Assembly: GCA_010909725.1 (NCBI GenBank)
Contig: JAACMV010000018.1
Span: forward strand, 1,075,444-1,139,443
Direction: 5' to 3'
Length of the DNA: 64,000 nucleotides
Source of the DNA: Picochlorum sp. 'celeri'
Lineage: Eukaryota > Chlorophyta > Trebouxiophyceae
In this document: positions 1 through 11,134 of the stretch, piece after piece
How the letters are laid out: every line of letters starts with the position of its first letter
Numbering within the stretch: position 1 is the first letter of the stretch
Made by a program: the position numbers and the translations under genes
The notes under the pieces: generated by a model
The model's database searches: none
Told to the model about the DNA's origin: nothing
What the model saw: only the letters and a program-made list of their open reading frames with translations

Positions 1-1623
1 CTTCGGCATTTCTTCCTGGGCTCACGCCGGATTCGACGAGCGTGGCAACTCCATTGCAGAATGCAGCCTTGTATGTGTCTCTGTATGTTGTCGCTCTTGG
101 TACTGGAGGAATCAAGCCGAACGTGTCTGCGTTCGGAGCAGATCAGTTCGATGAGCTTGATCCTCGCGATAGAAAGGAAAAGAAATCGTTCTTCAATTGG
201 TTCTATTTCAGTATCAATCTTGGAAGTTTGCTCGCTGTGACTGGGATTGTGTGGATCCAGGAGAATGTTAGTTGGGCGATTGGGTTTGTCATTCCAGCAA
301 TAGCCATGGCGGTTGCAGTTGTTACATTCATTGCTGGGAGCCCCAGGTATAAGCATGTCAAACCCAGCGAGAGTCCTATTTCAAGAGTGTACAGAGTGAC
401 CATTGCTGCCTGGAGAGAGAACAGGAGAATGAAAAGAGCCGGAGCGTTAGTGTCGGCAGACGGATCATCGGCAGAGCCTTTGATACCCAGCGAAGATGGA
501 CATACCGCGATGCACCGTACACCCAGCCTGCCATGGCTGGATTCTGCAACACAGGTTCGCGCACGGGGTGGTGTGCAGCAGTTCACGACCAGGCAGGTGG
601 AGGAAGTGAAACTTGTCTATCGCATGCTTCCAATCTTCTTTGCTACAATCTTGTACTGGACCATTTATATGCAGATGAGTTCCTTTTTTGTGGTTCAAGG
701 CTCAAAAATGGACAGAGAAATCGGGTTGCCATTCAACCTGGGTTCCTTTTACATTCCTGCTGCATCTCTGACTGTCATAAATACATTCGCCATTGTCGCA
801 TTGATTCCAATCTACGATAGAATCCTAGTTCCAGTCCTTCGGAAGATTGGCCGACCCATCACCATGCTCAAGCGGATTGGGTGGGGGCTGGCCATTTGTG
901 CAGGAGCCATGTTTGCCTCTGCCATCGTTGAGCGCAAGCGACTCGCGCTGTATCATCAAGATAAAATGATAGATGAAGATGAAGGTATAGTAGATATGTC
1001 AGTGTGGTATCAAATACCACAGTATCTCCTCATTGGCATGTCGGAAATATTTGCATCCATTGGGCAGATGGAGTTTTTCTATGACCAGGCCCCAGATGTA
1101 CGTGTTTTAACCTACATACAGCAAAAACAATTCACAATGGTGGTATGACTGAAAAAATACATGAACATGTGTCGTGCAGGTGATGAGGTCATGCTCCATG
1201 GCGCTGCAGCTCTTGTCTGTCTGCATTGGCTCCTACCTATCAGGGGCTCTTGTCTTTGGTATCCAGGCAATCACTTCATACCTCGACCCGAGAGGCTACG
1301 GATGGCTCCCCAAAAATCTCAATAAAGGGAGGTTAGATTTGTTCCTCATCACCCTGGGCATGTTGATGCTCCTCAACTTGCTCCATTTCATGTGGGTGGC
1401 AGCAGGATACGAATACAAGGCGATCGAGCACGTCAGGAGGGCTGCACCAGGGTCTCGACCAAGACCTCCGAGACCTACTCGCCCCCCTGTGGACCACCTG
1501 GATATTCCACGTGCAAGGCAACCACAAGACATGTTTGAACCAACGTCAATGACACCAGCCCAATATGGAAGATCAGTCACGTTCAATCCACAAACTCCAG
1601 TCATGCCTCCACAGTTCCGATAA
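1..1623 (+). CDS. NPF/PTR-family proton-coupled transporter, 5' end outside window
   Basis: Member of the POT/NRT1-PTR (NPF) family, a plasma- or vacuolar-membrane proton symporter for small peptides, nitrate or related solutes; the substrate cannot be read from sequence. The reading frame is open from base 3, so the start and first helices lie to the left. Exons: before 1-1097 and 1180-1623, with an 82-nt gtacgt...cag intron; splicing restores the family stretch around FFYDQAP followed by VMRSCSMALQ. The GTGGIKPNVSAFGADQFDE signature typical of the family sits near the left edge, and several hydrophobic helices follow, with a charged central loop and a proline/arginine-rich cytoplasmic tail. 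At least 512 residues are visible. It is followed on the same strand by the FAF2-like gene after about 155 bp. Confidence 0.9.
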
Positions 1624-1778
1624 ATGTCTCTATATAATTATATTTTTGTCAATTGTACACAATCTATGAACCCAGGAGATACAGACTACGAATAGGAATT
1701 GGAATTCGTTCTTGGAGACTTTCAGTCGAATCTGATCCCCCTTCATTCCGCATCCGACGTGTTTGAAGTTCAAATAAA

Positions 1779-3254
1779 ATGGAAGTAGAAGGCTTTGATG
1801 AGGAAACCATCGCTCGGGTAATGGAAATAGCGGGCTGTTCTCTGAACGAAGCAGAATTCATCCTTGGAGCAAGTGGTGGAGATGTCGACCTTGCTGTTCA
1901 ATTATACAAAGGTATGTAACTATGAAAAATCAAGGGTTTCGCTGATTGTTTGGGATGGATTGGATGCTGACAGGGTTTCACATGTCCAGATGAAATTGCG
2001 AATCAGTCTCGCCCTGCTGAGAATGTCCCACCGAGGCCTGATCCGCCTACAAATCGACAAGAGACTGTTCAAGAAGCGAACAGGATGGACGTTGTGAGAC
2101 ATTCGCGACCCCTGCCTGGGGTTTTGGGGATTCCAATTCATGTGATTGGCATGTCATTCGGCATGATTGCAAAGCTTTTGGGGGTAGCAGGTAATATATT
2201 GAGCATGGTTGGAAGAAGAATCTTGCCGAGGCGGATCCAGAGGATGCTTGGCGGTCTTCGGAGGGCTCTGTTGCCTCGTGTTGGGCCAGCGGATCCCACT
2301 GCTGCCGCAGCAGATTTTATCCAAGGGTTTTCCGCTGCATACGGGGAGAGATGTCCAAGGTGGCAGATCAGTAGCTGGGAGGTAGCGGCACAGAAGGCTC
2401 AAGCTGACGGATCATTTCTTTTCGTGTATTTACACTCCCCGCGACATCAGGACACGGCAACGTTTTGCAGGAATACTCTTTGCTCACCAGCTTTTGTGGA
2501 CTACCTCAATTCAACGTTTGTGTCTTGGGGAGGGAATATTCGAAGTCCTGATGCCTTCAGGTTGGCGTCAAGTCTGAGGGTGTCCAAGTATCCGTACTGT
2601 GCATTGCTGGCATTTTCAGGAGCCAGGACACGTTTGATCACCTTTGCAGAGGGGAATGTCCGGCCAGAGGCGTTGGCTGAGCTGTTGCAGGCCGCGTTGG
2701 TGGAGCATAATGGTATTTTGTGGGAAGAAAGGCTCATCCATGAGCAGCGTTCTCATGATAGGAGACTGAGAGAAGAACAGGATGCAGAGTACCAGCGGTC
2801 TTTGGAGGCTGACAGGGCAAAGGAGCTGGAGAGGCAACGCCAGGAAGAAGAACTGCGACGAATCGAAGATGAACGATTGGAGAAGGAAAGAATAGAAAGA
2901 GAGAGAAAAGAAATGGAGGAGCGTGAAAGGCAAATGATGCTGGACGAGCTGCAGAAGAGGAGGGACCAGAAGAGCAAAATGCTGCCAGAAGAGCCTGGAG
3001 CTGACGATGAGGGTATTGCAATTGTTCGAGTCAGATTCCCGTCAGGGGAGAATCATCAGCGAAGATTTAGATCGTCTGATCCTCTGAAGACTGTGATTGA
3101 TTGGGCCGAAAGCTTGGATTGCAATACCTATCTTAGGTTCAGTGTTGCCACAACATATCCTCGCCAGGTCCTTGTTGCTGAGCAATACCCTGAGACATTG
3201 GAAGCATTGAATTTCGGAAAGCAAATTGCCTTGGCTATTCAGCCAGAGGATTAA
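1779..3254 (+). CDS. FAF2/UBXD8-like protein (UBA, hairpin, UAS, UBX)
   Basis: Adaptor of the Cdc48/p97 segregase, family known for ER-associated degradation and lipid-droplet protein turnover. Exons 1779-1911 and 1990-3254; the 78-nt intron (gtatgt...cag) is phase 1 and gives 465 residues. The first exon, too short for a simple ORF scan, encodes an N-terminal UBA-like domain (about residues 1-44). A hydrophobic hairpin follows (around GIPIHVIGMSFGMIAKLLG), then a thioredoxin-like UAS domain (about 165-295), a long charged coiled coil rich in E, R and K, and a C-terminal UBX domain beginning IVRVRFPSGENHQRRF. The hairpin argues for FAF2 rather than soluble FAF1. The stop lies only 17 bp from the stop of the convergent CLC gene. 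Confidence 0.88.
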
Positions 3255-3271
3255 ATTAAATGCATGTATTA

Positions 3272-5976
3272 CTAATATTGTGAGTTGATGTTAAGGCCAC
3301 TTCGTCTGGCTGATTCAATGGCTTCATCAATTCTGTACCCAAGTAAATTTTTCCTTGTAATAATTCCTCGCACGTGATTTGCTTCATCAACAACGACAAG
3401 ATGCCGAAGCCCCATTGTCGTGAAGAGTAAATATGCCTTCTCCACGGAGAAGCTCTCTGAGACCCTATAGGTTGACATGTTTATGTATGGGAAGAGATCA
3501 AGTTCCTCTTCCCAAAAGTTTGCAGATGACATGCCCTGCGTGGATGCCATATGACCCTCTAAGACTGCTAACTGCTGTTCTTCTTCTGCAGCACTGGTCA
3601 TGGGATCGACCAATCCTTGGTCCAAGTCAGAGTATCCCACTTCCAGATGCTCGCAGGTTCCGCGTCTGACAGCCTCGACAAGGAGTTTCAGCAGATGCTC
3701 CCTTGCTACCAAACCGATTAGAAATTCGTCGAATCTGCTCACAATCGGGAATCCGTTATGATTTGTTGATCGTAAGACGTCTCGGATATCTCCGAGCTTC
3801 ATCCGTTCATACAACGTCACAACTGGCTTTGCCATGACATGTCTGACCTCTAGTAGCTCCAAGGAAGAAGAGGTTGTTGCCTCCTTTGGAAGGAAAGGAA
3901 CACACTTGACTTCCAAGAGACCATGGTAGAGAGAATGACACCCAGCATCTGCCACCCATTTGGCAAGCATGATAGCCACCATCGCTGGCAACAATATGCG
4001 GACATCATTTGACATCTCCATCATAATGACAGCAAGAGCTAGGGTCATTCTCGTGACCCCTCCCATGAATGCTCCAGCACCAATGAGCGCAAAAGCACCA
4101 GGATCAATCCATGCCCAAGGGCTAGGAGGCAAGAAAACACCTGGAGGAGCTCTGCATATCAAATCAACATGCTCAACGTAGTTTTTCTTTCTGAAAGAGC
4201 ATCAAACAATATAAAAGAAACATACCCATCGCTCCCTGCGCCATGTGACGCGGCTATGTTGACCGTCACAAGACCAACCAGTCGTCCAATACACGCCCCA
4301 ATCAACAACATAGGAACAAACGTTCCACTTGAGATGGCACTCCCTGCTGCCACAGCTGCTCCGATGAAGTAAAAAGCCAGCATACAGAGAATAGCTGCGT
4401 ACCCAAACTCCCGATGAGTTCCACGACTCAGCAGATGCCTAATACTCTCTTCACCAGTCACAGACATTAGTGTTGCGAGTTCATTGTATGATTTGGGCAC
4501 GGTAATGTTTGACTGTGATGGATCCGTGTCCCAATCTGGCGGGATGTCGGACGTTGCTGCATCGGGGGAGCACGTATATAACTCAATACTATCTTCAACA
4601 ATTCTCTGAATTCTCGGAGGAGTACCCTCAGGACACACTGGTGTCGATTCACCTTGAATAATGACACATTGTGTGGGCACACAGGGGAAAAAGAGGGGAA
4701 GGATAGTGCCAATTGTGATGAAGACCACGATCAAAATGCACGGTTCCATCATTTTTGCCTTTTTTGTCTTCAACAGCTCTGACCGCATCCGCGTCACCCT
4801 CAAATTTAGAAACGTGAAAGCAATAGCCAAAAGACCGGATACAAGCCCACAGACAGCTGCAGGAATAATTGCCATCGCATGCGTTGCAAGCTGCGTTTGT
4901 ACTTCAAAAAATACCGTAGAAGCCTCATCATCAAACAGTCCGAATGTACCTTCCTTCAACGCCGACACTCCCGAATGAAGAGTGTCGGCTGTCAAAACAG
5001 ATACCATACAGGCAAAGAAGATTTGCCAACCCAATGATTGCTGCCAAAACGAAGCTACTTCTTCAAACATGAATAAAAGCCCACCAACTGGTGCAGAAAA
5101 TGCTGTGGCCACTCCAACTGCAGCTCCAGCAGTCACAAAATCCCTCTTATCTTTTGGGTTTTGAAATCTCCGAAGCAGGCCACTGTCCCATCCAAGGTGC
5201 GTCGAATGACCTTGCGACAGCCCAGCAGCCATGATTGCCCCAATATGCACCATTGGACCCTCTGGCCCCACTGGAAGGCCAGACCCCACTGCCAGCGCTG
5301 CCGACAAAAACTTGACCACAAGCGTTTTCAACGTCAATATGTTCGGTATATCGCACCCATTCAGGTACGCCATGACCTCACTGACTCCTGCCCCAGCAGC
5401 CTCAGGTGCAACATGCACCACCAGCCACGTCGACCCATACACCAATGCCAGGGAAAATGATACGTTAAACATCCATCCTATCAGAACATGAGTATGACCT
5501 AACAACCATCTATTGCCGTGGTATTTTATGAAAGAGAAGAAGTGAATCAAGTAATGCAGGGAGAACCCAACCACCCCCATGGCAATCCCAATGCACGCCA
5601 TCACCAACCAACGGTCCCAATGCCGACCCCATGCCTGCTGTGCCAACCAATGCTTGTACACCCGTGAACTAGGAGCCAAGTAATCGATACTCTCTGCAGC
5701 CAACAGTTTCTTCTTCTCCTTGGCCGTATACGTATGACTCTGGCTGGCACTCTCAAGGTCATGCCCTCGGTTCAGAAGAGCCATCACGCCAACCCCATGG
5801 TCCTGCTGATGCTCCCCTGGTGGCGTCGTTCGCCCATTACCTACCAAAAATAAAAATGCACAGTCAAAACCCTACCCTACTACTCCACAATGCTCGACAC
5901 GTGACACATTCATACCTAAAACGGCATGGTCCGGGTCAGATGAGAGAGGAAACCTCTCCTCAGTCCGCTTATCCAT
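3272..5976 (-). CDS. CLC-family chloride/proton exchanger with CBS domains
   Basis: Intracellular anion/proton antiporter of the CLC family. Three exons on the minus strand: 5976-5916, 5840-4226 and 4151-3272, giving 851 residues; introns are 75 and 74 nt. The first exon is only 61 nt (starts MDKRTEERFP) and was chosen because it is the only way to supply an ATG: the large open frame otherwise begins with TTG. GAGVSEV (Ser, as in chloride-selecting members), GSGLPVGPEGP with the gating glutamate near residue 214, and FMFEEVASFW, which keeps the glutamate associated with proton coupling (near 280), all point to an exchanger rather than a channel. SGTFVPMLLIGA follows, and two CBS motifs make up the C-terminus. 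The 5' intron contains AAACCCTA, the plant telo-box sequence. Confidence 0.92.
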
Positions 5977-6435
5977 TTTATTATATTATACAATGCGAAT
6001 GGTACTCCTGTAATCCGAATATGACCATACCACTCGCTCTAGTGGCGGAGCTACCTCCAATTTTCTCAATAATCTTTGTTCATTTACACTCCAGTCCCGT
6101 ATGAACCACAGCTCGGTATCCTATGTTTTACTAGTATTGTTAAACAGCCTCGAGCAATGGTATTCTGTTCGTGTAAGAGGGGCCCCTCCCTCCACGGGTC
6201 CCAAGATGAAGAAGACAATAGACTACGGTCCAAACAGTGCTTTGATAGTACGCATGTGTCAATGACTTGTGGGAACGACCAATGAGACCTCTGGATCCAT
6301 CTTGTTTCTCAGGATGCCAAGATTGATATCCAAATGCATTAAATTGGATGCAATCTATTAATTGATCACCCTTCTGTGCTCAGGGATATATACGGAGGGA
6401 ATTGAGGGAGTTCGTGTATTTGAATTTCAAATACC
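5977..6435. promoter_or_regulatory. Divergent promoter between CLC and NSE3-like genes
   Basis: About 460 bp without a supported gene. The CLC side is AT-rich immediately upstream of its start (run of TTTATTATATTATAC read on the plus strand). No RNA gene, repeat or long conserved frame was seen. Confidence 0.5.
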
Positions 6436-7378
6436 ATGTCTGCTCGGGCCAGGCGATCCGGGGGCGATGATCAGGTGGATTTGACTCAAGGAACTGCCCA
6501 GAGTGGTATTGAATTTGTTGCGTCTGGTAGTGGCAGCGCTGAGAGGCGGGGGAGTGGTGGATCTCAGGTGGTTGTCAAGGTCGACGCTGCAGCTGTCGAC
6601 TCTGTGGCTGATACAGTGCGTACGGGTGACCTTCTGTATGAACTACGGTGCTGTCTCATCACTATCCATGTAATTGTAGATTAAAGAGTACAAGGATGCT
6701 GCTGATGCTCTGGAGAGTGGACTTGCCACTCAGATAACAGACCATGAACTCGAGGCTCTCACTCGATCAACTCTGCGACACGTATTGTTCTGCAATAGTT
6801 TCAAAGAAGGAGGCATCATATCCAGGAATGAGGTGATTCAGCACATCAATGCGGCATCGACAGCGCAGAGGAAGGGTGTCCCTCCTCTGGTGATTGCCAA
6901 GGTGCAGCTGGCACTGGCTACTCTGTTTGGTATCAACATGGTGGAGCTGACCAAACCGCCGGCGAGAAAGACTGGGAATGATGGCGCAGGAACAAAGTAT
7001 TATGCATTAAAGAGCATGATTCCGAAGGATCTGTACCAGTGCACCGTGGGTACGTTTGAGTCAACCCCGACAGTGTCCCAGAAGGGGCTCTTGGGGGTGA
7101 TCATTGCCCTGATCAAGGTGTCAGGGGGCACCATCGTCGAGGAGGAGCTTTGGAGGCATTTACAATCACTTGGTGTTGAAAAGGGCACAAAACACCCGAT
7201 ATTTGAAGCTATTCCATCCGACGTTGTGGATGAATTCGTGAGGCGGAGGTATCTCAAGGTTGAGAAGATGCCCAGCATGGACAAGGACACGAGGCTGTAT
7301 GCCGTTGGGGAAAATGCACTGCACGAGATTTCAGAGGACATGGTGACCCAGTATGTAGAATCAGAGCTGAAAGAATGA
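6436..7378 (+). CDS. Nse3/MAGE-domain subunit of the SMC5/6 complex
   Basis: Algae normally have a single MAGE-type gene, the Nse3 subunit of the nuclear SMC5/6 complex, which works with Nse1 and Nse4 in recombination repair; that role is inferred from the family. Exons 6436-6615 and 6680-7378, 64-nt intron (gtgcgt...tag), 292 residues. After a disordered serine/glycine-rich N-terminus, the MAGE homology domain runs from about residue 70 to the end: helical segment with LRHVLFCNSFKEGG, then TVSQKGLLGVIIALIKVSGG, the EEELWRHLQSLGVEKGTKHP stretch and the winged-helix end with FVRRRYLKVEKMP and RLYAVGENALHEI. The stop is 40 bp from that of the convergent ankyrin gene. Confidence 0.85.
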
Positions 7379-7418
7379 TGATCAGAACAATAATAATAAT
7401 AAATAGGTATATATATGG

Positions 7419-7952
7419 TTAACCATCTTTTTGCACAGTTTCTCTCTTCCTCTTCGTCTTCTCCCGCGCCTTTTTCTCAGCTTCTTCCAGGATCTCTTGT
7501 ATCTCCACATCTTTACACAACGATCTCGCCGAATTTCCCCTCTTATCCATGGCCAGCACATTCGCCTGGTGCTTCAGCAGTGTGCTCACCACCCCTCTCT
7601 CACCAGCCATGGCAGCCAGGTGAAGCGCGTTTCTACCCTTGACATTCTTCCCATTCACCCTCGCACCCGAATCCAGAATTTTCTCTACCACGTCTTCCCT
7701 CCCTTTCATCGCCGCAAAGTGCAATGCCGTCATTCCATCCTGTGCAGGGGCAGCAACTTGGATGCCAGGCTGTTTCAATAGCAAGGCCACCGCATCACAG
7801 TGCCCCGCCCACGCTGCCAAATGCAATGCCGTTCTCTTCAATCCATCTCTGCTATTAATCACCTCAGAAGGATCATCCAATGATCGTAGATAGTCTTCCA
7901 ACGCAGACACTTGTCCTGCTTTGGCAAGGTCGTGCAGCGTTGAGGGAGACAT
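7419..7952 (-). CDS. Small ankyrin-repeat protein
   Basis: 177-residue, intron-free protein made almost entirely of ankyrin repeats; four are readable, with cores TALHLAAWAGH, TALHFAAMKGR, NALHLAAMAGE and a weaker final one. A lysine/arginine-rich tail (residues 160-177) may be a nuclear or nucleolar signal. The ATG at 7952 was taken because the open frame upstream begins only with TTG. Ankyrin repeats bind proteins; no partner can be named. It is convergent with the Nse3 gene and divergent from dihydroorotate dehydrogenase. Confidence 0.8.
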   Translation of the reverse strand: MSPSTLHDLAKAGQVSALEDYLRSLDDPSEVINSRDGLKRTALHLAAWAGHCDAVALLLKQPGIQVAAPAQDGMTALHFAAMKGREDVVEKILDSGARVNGKNVKGRNALHLAAMAGERGVVSTLLKHQANVLAMDKRGNSARSLCKDVEIQEILEEAEKKAREKTKRKRETVQKDG

Positions 7953-8171
7953 CCATATCACGCTCAAACCCTTGATTATTATTCGATTGTGATCTATTAC
8001 CAGCTGCTGTGAGTGTTGGATCAGATGTCCTCGTAGAAACGATGCCTTGCATTGGTTTCTAAACTTCTTCTTTTAAGGAGAGAGCCACGTGCCGGCACTT
8101 CATTCGATCCCAAGAGGTGCGAGAATTTCATCATAGAAATTATACTTTTGTTTTTCCATGCGTTTTATGAC

Positions 8172-9576
8172 ATGTCTGGATTGGCAACGTTGGTCAGTCT
8201 TTGTCCGAAGAGCTCATCGTTGCGAATTCGTCGCAGAAGGGCACGCTTCTGAATTCATGGTTGTCTGCGTCAGGAGGATTGCTAATTATGTATATTATGC
8301 ATGCAGAGACGGATTGCGTACACGTCTGCGGGGGCGATTGCTGGGACATTTGCAGTATATAGGAATGACTTGAAGCAGTTGGAATTCGATGCCGTTAGTT
8401 CGTTGGGCCCCCTACTTCGTCTCCTGGATGCAGAGAAGGCTCATGGTGTTGGTATATGGGCGGCATCGAAGGGTTTGTTTCCAAGGGAGACTCGGGAGGA
8501 TCCCCTGTCACTGTCTGTGTCTGTGTGGGGGAAGACGTTTTCCAACCCTATTGGCTTGGCAGCTGGTTTCGATAAAGATGGGGAGGCTGTGACGGGACTT
8601 TTGGATATGGGTTTTGGTTTCGTGGAGATTGGGTCCGTCACGCCGTTGCCCCAGCCGGGGAACCCAAAGCCTAGGTGTTTTCGGTTGAAAGAGTTTGGGT
8701 AGGTGTGCATGCATGAGGTGATTCGGTGTTGGGTGTGTGAGTTCAACGTTCGTCACGTGAATATGCAGTGCTGTGATTAATAGGTACGGTTTCAATAGTT
8801 CTGGTGTGGAGAAAGTGAAGGAAAATCTGGTACGAGCTCGATCTCGAATGACAGGATCTGGGCTGCTCGGGGTTAATTTGGGGAAGAACAAGCTCAGTGA
8901 CGATGCTGTAGGGGATTATTCAGTCGGTGTGCGGGAATTAGGTCCATTAGCTGATTATATAGTGATTAATATATCGTCTCCGAACACGCCTGGACTGAGG
9001 GCCTTGCAGAGTAGAAGAGAGCTAGAGACCTTGGTTGCTGCTGTGTTGAAGGAGAGGAATGCAATCATGAAAGGAAAGGATGGGGCGCTTCCCCTTTTAG
9101 TGAAAATTGCCCCGGATTTGGTTGAAGAGGATTTGGAAGATATCGCAAAGGTGGCACTCAAGTTGGGTGTTGATGGCTTGATTGTCTCCAACACAACAAT
9201 TGAGCGACCAGGTCCCATCCAGCATCATGTGCATGGACAAGAGACTGGGGGCTTGAGTGGGAAGCCTTTGTTTACCATGTCAACAGCAGTGTTGTATGAA
9301 ATGTACAAATTGACGCGTGGCAAAATTCCTCTCGTTGGAGTTGGAGGAGTCTCCTCAGGAAGAGATGCATACCTCAAAATTCGTGCTGGAGCATCTCTTG
9401 TAGAATTATATACGGCTCTGTCGTATCAAGGGCCTTCTGTCGTGCCTAATATAAAAAAGGAACTCGCAGAGTGCCTTAGGGCGGATGGATTTGGCTCGAT
9501 ACAGGAGGCGATCGGTGCGGACCATGCCATTGTTTCAATAGAAGAGAAGAAAAAGAAGAAAAATTTGTTCTGGTAA
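8172..9576 (+). CDS. Dihydroorotate dehydrogenase, class 2 (mitochondrial)
   Basis: Oxidises dihydroorotate to orotate in pyrimidine synthesis and passes electrons to ubiquinone; class 2 enzymes sit on the mitochondrial inner membrane. The body is two exons: 8307-8698 and 8769-9576, with a 70-nt gtaggt...cag intron. Visible motifs: [26 protein letters not shown] containing the class-2 catalytic serine, [18 protein letters not shown], and [20 protein letters not shown] for FMN phosphate. An arginine-rich presequence plus a short hydrophobic segment ([12 protein letters not shown]) is the expected targeting signal. The first exon starts at ATG 8172, but its donor is uncertain: GC at 8241 (66-nt GC-AG intron, 422 residues) or gtcagt at 8193 (longer intron, shorter presequence). 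Confidence 0.93.
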
Positions 9577-9583
9577 GATGAAT

Positions 9584-10765
9584 TTATTGCTCATCACGCT
9601 CCAATGGTTTAAAACCTTCAAATACGTCATCTTGGCTCCAAAATTCTCCTTCAGAAAGCTTTGAATCCTTGACAAAATTTCTCCAAGCAGCTTCCATTTC
9701 AGGTGTCATTGCTTGCTCCTCTGCCAAGGTATCATCATCTTCTCGATCTTCTGGCTGACTCTCGCCAATTTGACGCACAGCGTTGAACACAGAAGCATCT
9801 ACACCTTGTTGGTCGCCTGAACCTAGCATCTGCGTGAACCTTTGCCTTTGAGACTCTCTCTTCCTCCTGGATATTCCATCTTGCCGACGTAATTCCTCAA
9901 GCTCTTGTTCCTTTTTCAACTTGCGCCCATGCTACAGGCAAAACCAAACGTGTCCTGAGATGCACATACCAAAGCGACCAGCAATATCAAATGCATACCT
10001 GTACTCTGAGAAGCCCTAGAATGATCATGGCGCCGAATGACCCGAGAATCGTATTGAACAGAATAGGCTGTCTCTCCCCTGCTCGGACACCAATAGCAGT
10101 CAGTAACAGCATCAAACAATACTCGAAGAACACATCAACGTACGATACTGTACAATTGTAGTCTGTGCACGATTAGCTTTCACGAAAGTTTCCTCCCGTA
10201 CACCTACTGCATATTCGTGCAATTTTGATGTGTAATGTTGAACCTCTTTTTTCAGGGCAACTGACACTGATTCTTTCCCACCCATCTCCACCAACGGCCC
10301 TCCAACAGTTTCATCGGGTTGCTTCCCTTTCGTTTGTACAGGCACTTTTTTCATAGCATCGCCTATGGCACGAGAACGTGTTCGCATATAGGAGAAAGCA
10401 GCCTTCATAGAGGACTGTCTGAATTCCTGCAACTGCGACAGGTGTTTCAACACGCCCTCCCGCAGAGCAGCACGGTTGCCCTGTGCGTCTGTGGGCGACG
10501 CTGTCTCTTGGATCGTGTCTCTCTCACCCACCTCGGGACGAGTCCTGCCATCCTCGACATCCTCCGGCTGTTCGTGCAACTGCCCTGCCAAAGGAGCCTC
10601 AACAGAACCATGGATTCCCTCCTCCTCCCCCTGAATAACCACACCTGACTCAAAAAATGATTCTAATCTGTATAGATCATCATTCTTAACCGCTCGTGGC
10701 CTATGCAAGGGCATTGCTCTTGCAACCGCAACAATTGGCTTGAGCGTAACCAACTGAAAAGCCAT
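9584..10765 (-). CDS. Unknown protein with N-terminal targeting-like region and one membrane segment
   Basis: Not recognised. Three exons on the minus strand (10765-10144, 10078-9999, 9931-9584; introns 65 and 67 nt) give 349 residues. The N-terminus is basic and hydrophobic without acidic residues for about 27 positions, like an organelle transit peptide. A long polar, partly helical region follows, then a hydrophobic segment encoded by the 80-nt middle exon (around ILFNTILGSFGAMIILGLL) that would cross a membrane once, and finally a charged coiled-coil stretch and an acidic tail ending near GFKPLERDEQ. The middle exon was found by frame continuity across two good splice sites. The stop is 7 bp from that of the convergent dihydroorotate dehydrogenase gene. 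Confidence 0.65.
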
Positions 10766-11134
10766 CGTCTTGCACTGACTGATTCCTCACTCACCGATGC
10801 ACCCATAAATAAAATTTGTATCTACAGATGGCCTTGTATCGATCAATCATCTATGCATCCCCACAAAATCCAAGAACTGATGAGAACAACGAATTACTTT
10901 GGACTCACTGGAAAACGACGCCCCTCTGTCTTGTTCCAGCAGACATGTGGGCCTGCGTGGGTAAAAATTCATGTATACAGATGAGCAGAGAACGGAGCAT
11001 GAGGGCGGGTTTGAACTGGTATAGGTGACTCAGGTTGACTGGACGAGTCAAGCAGTTGGCAAGACACAGGACTTCAACCTTGTCTATGCGATTGGGCGGT
11101 CCATTACCTTACTACAATATATATACTATAGAAG
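10766..11134. promoter_or_regulatory. Divergent promoter, TBCE side with a TATA-like element
   Basis: 369 bp between two start codons. A TATA-rich run (TATATATACTATA) ends a few bases before the TBCE start. No small gene or RNA was found here. Confidence 0.45.
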
